Assembly (NCBI GenBank): GCA_030452365.1
Contig: JAKDMK010000150.1
Span: 1 to 6,303 of the forward strand
Direction: 5' to 3'
Length of the DNA stretch: 6,303 bases
DNA from: Nitrococcus sp.
GTDB taxonomy: Bacteria > Pseudomonadota > Gammaproteobacteria > Nitrococcales > Nitrococcaceae
Shown here: one piece after another, positions 1-6,303 of the stretch
How the letters are laid out: every line of letters begins with the position of its first letter
How positions within the stretch are numbered: the stretch's first letter is position 1
Translations under genes and position numbers: made by a program
Notes under the pieces: model-generated
Told to the model about the DNA's origin: nothing
Database searches by the model: none
The model's input: only the letters and a program-made list of their open reading frames with translations

Positions 1-1179
1 GGGCTCGAGGTGCCGCTGCTCACGCGCATTATGGAGCGCCACTACGCGCTCAAGGTGAACCTCTCAAACGTACTGTCCATGGACTATCTGGGCGCCCTGC
101 TCGCCACTCTGGCGTTTCCGTTCCTGCTGCTGCCCTTCCTCGGGGTATTCCGCTCCGCCGTACTGGCCGGGCTGGTGAACATGAGCGTTGGCTTTCTCAA
201 CCTCTGGTATTTCGCCGATCGCCTGCCGCTGCGGCGCCGGCGCGTGCTCTGGGGCGCTACCATCGCCGTGACCCTGGTGCTGGGCACCACACTCGCGCTC
301 GCGCGCGGCCTGCTGTTCGCCTGGAGCAACGACATCTACGGCGATCGCGTCCTGCTGCGCGAGCAGACCCCCTATCAGAACATCGTGCTCACCCGCTATC
401 AGCACGACCTGCGCCTGTACCTCAACGGCAACCTGCAGTTCTCAAGCCTCGACGAGTACCGCTATCACGAGGCGCTGGTGCACATCCCGGCCGGCCTGGT
501 CACCGGAGCTATGGACGTGCTGGTGCTGGGCGGCGGCGACGGCCTGGCGGTACGGGAGCTGCTGAAGTACAACCGGGTACGCCACATCACGCTCGTGGAC
601 CTGGATCCGGCCATGCTGCGCCTGGCCCGCAACAACCCGCACCTGCTGCGGCTCAACCAGGACGCCCTCGGCGCGTCGCGAGTGCGGCTGGTGAGCGAGG
701 ACGCCTTCGTCTTCCTGCGCAGCTCCAACCACCGCTACGACCTCATCATCGCCGACCTGCCCGATCCCAACACCGTCTCGCTCGCCCGGCTCTACAGCCG
801 CGAGTTCTACCGCCTGGTGCGATATCATCTAAGCCCCGGAGGCGTGTTTGTCACCCAGGCCACCAGCCCGTTCTATGCCACCGCGGCGTTCTGGACCATC
901 GCCAGTACACTGCAGGCGGCCGGATTCCAGGCGGTGCGCCCGTATCATGCCTATGTTCCGAGCTTCGGCGATTGGGGCTTTGTCATGGCCACCGACCGGC
1001 CCTTGCGCGCAGAGGCGCTGCAGGTGGACGTCCCCACCCGTTTCCTGCGCGAGGGCTTTACCGAATCGCTGTTTCGGTTCGGCGCCGACACCCTCGCCGA
1101 GCGCACCCATACCGTCAGCACCATCGACTCGCCCACGGTGCTGACTCAGTACCTGGCGGGCTGGCAGTACTGGAACTGA
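1..1179 (+). CDS. speE: Membrane-anchored polyamine aminopropyltransferase (spermidine synthase family), 5'-truncated
   Basis: The reading frame is open from the first base (codons GLE precede a GTG at 10), so the start lies upstream; family members with an N-terminal membrane domain are about 500 residues and about 392 are present here. Two hydrophobic helices (about 85-205) and a third (about 240-315) are the end of the membrane domain. The soluble catalytic domain follows, with a TPYQNIVL segment, the spermidine-synthase signature LYLNGNLQF...DEYRYHEALVHIP, the SAM-type loop GGGDG (529-543), LVDLDP (592-609) and DLPDP (754-768), whose first Asp is the expected catalytic acid. The usual LDG is LNG here. 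By family knowledge it transfers an aminopropyl group from decarboxylated SAM to a polyamine acceptor; the real acceptor in this membrane subgroup is not known to me. It ends 2 bases before the K+ channel gene, so the two are likely cotranscribed. The symbol is by family only. Confidence 0.88.
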   Translation, partial: GLEVPLLTRIMERHYALKVNLSNVLSMDYLGALLATLAFPFLLLPFLGVFRSAVLAGLVNMSVGFLNLWYFADRLPLRRRRVLWGATIAVTLVLGTTLALARGLLFAWSNDIYGDRVLLREQTPYQNIVLTRYQHDLRLYLNGNLQFSSLDEYRYHEALVHIPAGLVTGAMDVLVLGGGDGLAVRELLKYNRVRHITLVDLDPAMLRLARNNPHLLRLNQDALGASRVRLVSEDAFVFLRSSNHRYDLIIADLPDPNTVSLARLYSREFYRLVRYHLSPGGVFVTQATSPFYATAAFWTIASTLQAAGFQAVRPYHAYVPSFGDWGFVMATDRPLRAEALQVDVPTRFLREGFTESLFRFGADTLAERTHTVSTIDSPTVLTQYLAGWQYWN

Positions 1180-1181
1180 CC

Positions 1182-2282
1182 ATGTGGCGGCTGGGCTGGC
1201 GCAGGCTTCGCCAACGGCGTTTCCGGCAGGAAGCAGGCGAGCTCGACGTGGATCTCGGCGCGCGCGTGCGGCGACTGCTGGCATTGCTGTTGCTGCTCGT
1301 CACAGTCCATTCCGCCGCCATGATGCTGTTCGAGGATCTGTCGCCGAGAGAGGCGATCTGGCTGACAATGACGACACTGGCCACCGTGGGCTACGGCGAC
1401 TATTCGGCTCACAGCGCCGCCGGACAGACAGCCACCATCGTGCTGCTCTACCTCGTCGGGATCACCGTTCTGGCACAGCTTGCCAGTGACTTCATCGACC
1501 ATCGCCTGCAGCGGCGCCAACTCAAGCTGCGGGGATCATGGGAGTGGCGTATGCGCGATCATCTGCTCGTCATTAACCCGCCGCGGCACTCGGGTCAGCA
1601 CTATCTGCAGCGCCTTATCGCCCAACTGCGCGACACGCCGGCCCACCAGGACACACCGGTGCTGCTGCTGACCGAGAATTATCCCGACGGCCTGCCCGAG
1701 GCTCTGCGCCAGCAAGGGGTGGTGCACCATCACGGCTACCCAGACAGCGATACAATCCTGAACACCGTCGCGCCGGAACGGGCGCTGGCCATCGTCGTCC
1801 TCGCGGAGGACGCACAGCGTGCCAGCGACGCGATCACCTTTGATATCCTCCATCGGCTCAGCGACCGGATCGACATGACGCGCATCCCAGTCATCGCCGA
1901 GTGCGTGGACGACGCCAACCGAGGCCGGCTGCTGCGGCTTGGGGTCCGCTCCGTCATCCGGCCCGTGCGCGCCTATCCAGAGCTGGTGGTGCGCGCGCTG
2001 GTGGCGCCCGGCGTGGAGCGGGTGCTGGAGAACCTGTTCACCCACGACGACGACCACTCGCTGCGCTACGATCTGCCGCTACGCGGTCTCGCCTGGGGTG
2101 AGGTGGTAAGCCGCCTGATCCGGCAGGATTTCGGTACGGCGCTGGCCTACGTCACCGAAAGCGGCGACGTGGTCTGCAACCCGCCCGCGAACGAGCCTGC
2201 GAGCGGCATCGCGCTGATTATCATGGTCCGCGCGGGTTTCGAACCCAGCACCGACGATCTGGCCCGCGTGCTGGCGGGATGA
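1182..2282 (+). CDS. Two-TM potassium channel with TVGYGD filter and RCK/TrkA-N-like domain
   Basis: A 366-residue inner-membrane K+ channel subunit that should assemble as a tetramer. After a basic N-terminus come TM1 (about 31-50), a pore helix ending in the selectivity filter TVGYGD (68-73), and TM2 (about 83-105). The cytoplasmic part resembles an RCK/TrkA-N regulatory domain (about 125-280), with a conserved block ALAIVVLAEDAQRASDA and a C-terminal part holding THDDDH (287-292). The place where RCK domains carry the dinucleotide-binding GxGxxG reads VINPPRHSG (130-138), so NAD(H) or nucleotide binding in the usual way is doubtful. ATG 1182 is chosen because it follows the previous stop by 2 bases and puts a basic stretch before TM1; no clear Shine-Dalgarno is seen, which suits translational coupling. 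An in-frame extension back to 972 would overlap the upstream gene and is unlikely. Its stop overlaps the next start (ATGA). Confidence 0.88.
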   Translation: MWRLGWRRLRQRRFRQEAGELDVDLGARVRRLLALLLLLVTVHSAAMMLFEDLSPREAIWLTMTTLATVGYGDYSAHSAAGQTATIVLLYLVGITVLAQLASDFIDHRLQRRQLKLRGSWEWRMRDHLLVINPPRHSGQHYLQRLIAQLRDTPAHQDTPVLLLTENYPDGLPEALRQQGVVHHHGYPDSDTILNTVAPERALAIVVLAEDAQRASDAITFDILHRLSDRIDMTRIPVIAECVDDANRGRLLRLGVRSVIRPVRAYPELVVRALVAPGVERVLENLFTHDDDHSLRYDLPLRGLAWGEVVSRLIRQDFGTALAYVTESGDVVCNPPANEPASGIALIIMVRAGFEPSTDDLARVLAG

Positions 2283-3409
2283 AGCCCACATCGAACCGAC
2301 GGGCGCTACCGCGAGATCGCCCCCTGGAGATCGCCGAGCCGGTCCCCGAGCCGGCTCAGTCCGAACTATTCCAAGGAGGCTTTCCACCCCAAGCGCACCA
2401 ATATCCGCAACTGCGCTTCATGGGCAGCAAGTACAGGCTGCTGCCCTGGATTCACAAGGTTGTTTCGCGGCTGACTTTCGACTCCGCCTTCGACGCTTTC
2501 TCCGGCTCCGGCTGCGTGGCCTACCTGCTCAAAGCCATGGGCAAGCAGGTACTGACCAACGACTTTCTCAACATGAGCGCCACTGTGGCCAAGGCGCTCA
2601 TTGAGAATCCCGGCACGACCCTCTCCCGGGAGAGCCTGGAGGCCTTGCTGGTGCACGATTCCCGGCACAGGCGCTTCATCGAGCACACCTTCGCCGGAAT
2701 CTTCTATACCCCGCAAGACTTGCGCTTTCTGGATCTGGTGTCCTGGAACGTGCGCAAGCTTGATAGCCCCTGCGAGCAGGCCATCGCGGTGGCCGCGCTT
2801 ATCCGCTCCTGCGTTAAACGCCAACCACGCGGGGTATTCACGATCGCCGGTGACCCAGAGCACTACAACGACGGCCGCCGCGATCTGCAGCTGAGCCTAA
2901 AGGAGCACTTCATCGAACAGGTCGGCGTCTACAACGCCGCCAGCTTCGACAACGGTCAGGCCAACCAAGCCCACCAGGGGGACATCTTCGAGTGGAAGAA
3001 CGGCGCTGCCGACCTGGTCTACATGGACCCACCCTACGTCCCGCGCGCCGACGACAACTGCTATATCAAACGCTACCATTTTCTGGAGGGGCTCTCCTGC
3101 TACTGGGAAGGCTTGAACATCATGCAGGAGACTCGGGTGAAGAAGATCGAGAAGCGCTACACTCCCTTCTCCTACCGACGTACCGCCATCGAGGCCTTCG
3201 ACCAGCTATTCCGGCAGTTCGCCGACAGCACACTGGTGCTGTCCTACTCATCCAACGGCTACCCGGACCTCGCGGAGCTACGCCAGCTCATACGGCGCTA
3301 CAAGCGCTCGGTGGACGTGTTCGCGCGGGGCCATCGCTACCATTTCGGCACCCACGCGGCCGTCGAGCGCGCGCAGGTCCAAGAGTATTTGATCGTCGGA
3401 TACGAATAA
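2279..3409 (+). CDS. D12-class DNA adenine-N6 methyltransferase (Dam/M.DpnII-like fold), probable R-M modification enzyme
   Basis: A 376-residue SAM-dependent enzyme expected to methylate adenine N6 in a specific DNA site. Visible motifs are FMGSKYRLLPWI (47-58, motif X, SAM contact), DAFSGSGCVA (72-81, motif I), TNDF (93-96), the catalytic DPPY (250-253, motif IV), LSYSSNG (321-327) and the terminal strand EYLIVGY. The order X-I-...-IV is that of the alpha/D12 group. The site recognised cannot be read from the sequence; GATC-type specificity is common in this group but not shown here. The first 44 residues form a Pro/Glu-rich, probably disordered extension before motif X and contain QSELF (27-31), which resembles a beta-clamp binding motif. 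ATG 2279 overlaps the channel stop by ATGA. No good start codon follows the SD-like AAGGAGG at 2373-2379, so the long start is kept. The next gene, 3 bases downstream, is the probable partner nuclease. Confidence 0.9.
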   Translation: MKPTSNRRALPRDRPLEIAEPVPEPAQSELFQGGFPPQAHQYPQLRFMGSKYRLLPWIHKVVSRLTFDSAFDAFSGSGCVAYLLKAMGKQVLTNDFLNMSATVAKALIENPGTTLSRESLEALLVHDSRHRRFIEHTFAGIFYTPQDLRFLDLVSWNVRKLDSPCEQAIAVAALIRSCVKRQPRGVFTIAGDPEHYNDGRRDLQLSLKEHFIEQVGVYNAASFDNGQANQAHQGDIFEWKNGAADLVYMDPPYVPRADDNCYIKRYHFLEGLSCYWEGLNIMQETRVKKIEKRYTPFSYRRTAIEAFDQLFRQFADSTLVLSYSSNGYPDLAELRQLIRRYKRSVDVFARGHRYHFGTHAAVERAQVQEYLIVGYE

Positions 3410-3412
3410 CGA

Positions 3413-4231
3413 ATGCGGCGCCACCGCCAGTCCCTCGAAGAACTCCTGAATCAGCTGTCGCCCGTCGTTACCGGCTGGCAGGATGCTCATGCCGAGGCCG
3501 TGATCCAGCGGCTCATCGGCATCTCCGCCAAGCCCAGCTATCGCCGCGAAGATCTGGCCCGCCTGCTGGACGCCCCCACGCTCAAAGGCAAGGCGCGCAC
3601 TGAGCATTTCAACGAAGGCCTTACCACCGTGCAGCTGTTTCTGGACATGTCTAAAGATGAGCTGACCGCCGCCCTGCGGGATCGACTAGGGCCAGGGATG
3701 GGGATCAGACGACTAAAGGAGAATCCGGAAAGTCTCTACGCCGCGCTGGAAGATCTGGGCATCCTCGACCGTATGGCCGCCATCGTCAACGCTCCGGTAA
3801 CCTGGACGGATCTGCTCACCGAGCGCCTCAAGGGCGGCTGCGGGAGCGCCATCAAAGGCCAGCGACGCGGGCGCTTTCTTGAGGACTTCGTAGAGGAGCT
3901 GCTGGGAGCGATCTTCGGCGAGGGGCGCTACGACGCCCGTTGCCGCTTCATAGGCGCCAAGGGCGTCAGTGACGAGAAGGCTGACTTTGCCATTCCCTCG
4001 AAGGAAGATCCGGTGATCCTCATCGAGGCCGAAGCCTACGGCGCCACCGGCAGCAAGCAGACCGACGTGCTCGGCGACATCAGCCGCATATGCAGCGAGA
4101 AGCGCAGCGATACGGACTTTCTGCTGGTCACGGACGGTATTACCTGGCGCGAGCGCATGAACGATCTGCGCAAGCTCATTGAGCTGCAAAACCGAGGCGA
4201 GATATCCCGCATCTATACGCACAGTCCATGA
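3413..4231 (+). CDS. PD-(D/E)XK-type protein, probable type II restriction endonuclease (DpnII-like C-terminal half), possibly damaged
   Basis: A 272-residue protein directly behind the adenine methyltransferase, so most likely the restriction enzyme of the pair. The first 150 residues are mostly helical with no motif I recognise. The second half fits a PD-(D/E)XK core: helix GRFLEDFVEELL (153-164, with E157 and E161), then ADFAIP with D191, then ILIEAEAYGATGSKQTD with E205 and E207, and later FLLVTDGITW and a C-terminal helix. The usual third catalytic residue, Lys, is Glu (E-x-E); BamHI shows that E-x-E can be active, but loss of function is also possible. The frame stops just after RIYTHSP, while an 18-codon frame (4228-4284) reads like the missing tail, hinting at a frameshift. 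No strong ribosome binding site is seen, which suits coupling to the methyltransferase. The family call is from motifs and context, not from a search. Confidence 0.72.
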   Translation: MRRHRQSLEELLNQLSPVVTGWQDAHAEAVIQRLIGISAKPSYRREDLARLLDAPTLKGKARTEHFNEGLTTVQLFLDMSKDELTAALRDRLGPGMGIRRLKENPESLYAALEDLGILDRMAAIVNAPVTWTDLLTERLKGGCGSAIKGQRRGRFLEDFVEELLGAIFGEGRYDARCRFIGAKGVSDEKADFAIPSKEDPVILIEAEAYGATGSKQTDVLGDISRICSEKRSDTDFLLVTDGITWRERMNDLRKLIELQNRGEISRIYTHSP

Positions 4232-4284
4232 TTCAGCAGCTCGAAGCCGATCTGCGCACCCTCAAAGCCGAGCACGGACTGTAA
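4228..4284 (+). CDS. 18-codon ORF overlapping the nuclease stop (ATGA); probable detached C-terminal tail
   Basis: ATG at 4228 overlaps the TGA of the nuclease gene (4229-4231) and encodes MIQQLEADLRTLKAEHGL before TAA. The peptide is a charged amphipathic helix with the look of a protein C-terminus, and the nuclease otherwise stops abruptly after RIYTHSP. One extra base between 4223 and 4228 would fuse the two into a protein of about 290 residues. Either this is the nuclease tail cut off by a one-base deletion (or a sequencing error), or it is a very small coupled peptide translated by termination-reinitiation. I favour the first. No slippery heptamer is visible that would suggest programmed frameshifting. 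Confidence 0.4.
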   Translation: MIQQLEADLRTLKAEHGL

Positions 4285-4291
4285 GAAAACC

Positions 4292-4340
4292 GCCAATTTC
4301 GTAGAGACGGATTAATTCGCCATCCTTGGTGGCGATTGGC
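4292..4340. other. Nested inverted repeat in the convergent intergenic region; possible weak bidirectional terminator
   Basis: GCCAAT (4292-4297) pairs with ATTGGC (4335-4340), and inside it CGCCA (4318-4322) pairs with TGGCG (4330-4334) around a 7-base loop. The region lies between the end of the + strand operon and the end of gdhA on the - strand, where transcription from both sides should stop. Read from the - strand, the outer arm is followed by GGTTTTC, a short T run; on the + strand no T run follows. The outer loop is long, so this is a poor match to a classical intrinsic terminator. Confidence 0.3.
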
Positions 4341-4397
4341 AATCTGAATCCTCTTGGACTCGGCCGACCGCCGCCATCATCGAACCCGCCTGTGCGC

Positions 4398-5820
<1,423 letters not shown>

Positions 5821-5826
5821 AAGGAG
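5821..5826 (+). promoter_or_regulatory. Ribosome binding site of the DUF3565-DUF1971 gene
   Basis: AAGGAG lies 9 bases before ATG 5836 and supports that start, which also begins the recognisable DUF3565 domain at once (ITGF). Confidence 0.7.
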
Positions 5827-5835
5827 TGCACGATC

Positions 5836-6303
5836 ATGGAACGCCCCATCACAGGATTCAGAACCGACGAGCACGGTGACTGGTGCGCAATTCTCAGTTG
5901 TGGGCATCCACAGCACGTCCGGCACAACCCGCCGTTTACGAACCGGCCCTGGACGACCACCGAAGAAGGGCGCAACAGCAAGCTCGGGGCGCTTCTCAAC
6001 TGCGTGCGCTGCGACCGGTTCGAGCTGCCGGCGGACTTCGTCGCCTACCGCCAGACGCCGGTCTTCACCGAGCAATCCATTCCCGCAGCATTTACGAAGG
6101 ATCACACTACAAAGGCCGGTGTCTGGGCGAAGATCGTCGTCATCGAGGGCACGCTTCGTTACCACGCAGAGGTGCTGGATGCCGAAGTGGAGCTCTCGAC
6201 GGCCCGTCCGGGGATCGTCCTACCCGAGGTTCGGCACTGCGTGGAGCCGGTCGGAACGGTCCGCTTTTTTGTAGAGTTCTACCGCTCGCCGATCGAGGAG
6301 TAA
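5836..6303 (+). CDS. DUF3565-DUF1971 fusion: probable metal-binding module plus YeaR/TehB-type cupin
   Basis: A complete 155-residue soluble protein. Residues about 4-60 match the DUF3565 pattern: ITGFRTDEHGDW, then SCGHPQHVRHNPPF and the strongly conserved NRPW...TEEGR, ending in CVRC. Cys 22, His 24, His 27, His 30, Cys 56 and Cys 59 are candidate metal ligands. Residues about 75-150 match DUF1971, a small cupin shared by E. coli YeaR and the N-terminus of some TehB proteins: FTEQSIPAAF, then DHTTKAGVWAKIVVIEGTLRYH with His 90 as a possible ligand, and PEVRHCVEP with His 134. YeaR is tied to nitrate/nitric oxide response and TehB to tellurite resistance, so a stress or metal/oxyanion role is a reasonable guess, but no reaction is known to me. 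It is transcribed away from gdhA behind its own ribosome binding site and ends exactly at the window edge. Confidence 0.82.
   Translation: MERPITGFRTDEHGDWCAILSCGHPQHVRHNPPFTNRPWTTTEEGRNSKLGALLNCVRCDRFELPADFVAYRQTPVFTEQSIPAAFTKDHTTKAGVWAKIVVIEGTLRYHAEVLDAEVELSTARPGIVLPEVRHCVEPVGTVRFFVEFYRSPIEE

Noticed and set aside
972..1181. In-frame upstream extension of the K+ channel reading frame
   Set aside because: It overlaps the well-supported aminopropyltransferase frame and adds an Arg/Pro-rich stretch typical of a GC-rich shadow frame.
2373..2379. AAGGAGG inside the methyltransferase gene, a perfect Shine-Dalgarno sequence
   Set aside because: No ATG, GTG or TTG lies in frame at a usable distance; the next in-frame ATG (2420) falls within motif X and would remove part of it.
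3713..4222. 169-codon open frame on the - strand opposite the nuclease gene
   Set aside because: It mirrors the nuclease codons, has no recognisable motif and would conflict with the coupled operon on the + strand.
4360..4367. Perfect palindrome TCGGCCGA in the convergent spacer
   Set aside because: An 8-base palindrome is expected by chance in GC-rich DNA and there is no second copy or context.

Overview
The window is compact, GC-rich chromosomal DNA from a bacterium, most likely a gammaproteobacterium. That placement rests on gene content (a gdhA close to the Escherichia coli enzyme, a membrane aminopropyltransferase next to a K+ channel gene, a DUF3565 protein), not on any marker gene, so no genus is claimed.

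Layout. On the + strand, positions 1-4231 hold four tightly packed genes that look like one transcription unit. They are (1) the 3' part of a membrane-anchored spermidine-synthase-like aminopropyltransferase, cut by the window edge; (2) a two-TM K+ channel with a TVGYGD filter and a degenerate RCK/TrkA-N domain; (3) a D12-class DNA adenine-N6 methyltransferase that overlaps the channel by ATGA; and (4) a PD-(D/E)XK-type protein, probably the partner restriction endonuclease, 3 bases further on. An 18-codon reading frame (4228-4284) overlaps the end of gene 4, again by ATGA. It reads like the displaced C-terminus of the nuclease. A short convergent intergenic region with a nested inverted repeat follows. 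On the - strand is gdhA (NADP-type glutamate dehydrogenase), best started at a GTG behind a strong ribosome binding site. Across a short divergent spacer, on the + strand, lies a complete gene for a DUF3565-DUF1971 fusion: a probable Cys/His metal-binding module followed by a small cupin related to YeaR and the TehB N-terminus.

How the genes may work together. Genes 1-2 form a polyamine/K+ channel module in which a polyamine-like product might act on the channel. Genes 3-4 form a probable type II restriction-modification pair joined translationally to that module, methylase first. The nuclease carries E-x-E where most of the superfamily has E-x-K, and seems to have lost its C-terminal tail by a frameshift, so the pair may be decaying toward a solitary methyltransferase. 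The methyltransferase has a proline-rich N-terminal extension with a QSELF pentapeptide that resembles a sliding-clamp binding motif. The last two genes are separate units: nitrogen assimilation and a probable stress-response protein.

No RNA genes, CRISPR arrays, insertion sequences or attachment sites were seen. No wholly new system is evident. The best leads are the nuclease lesions, the clamp-like motif, the non-canonical RCK domain, and the joining of restriction-modification to a polyamine/K+ channel operon.
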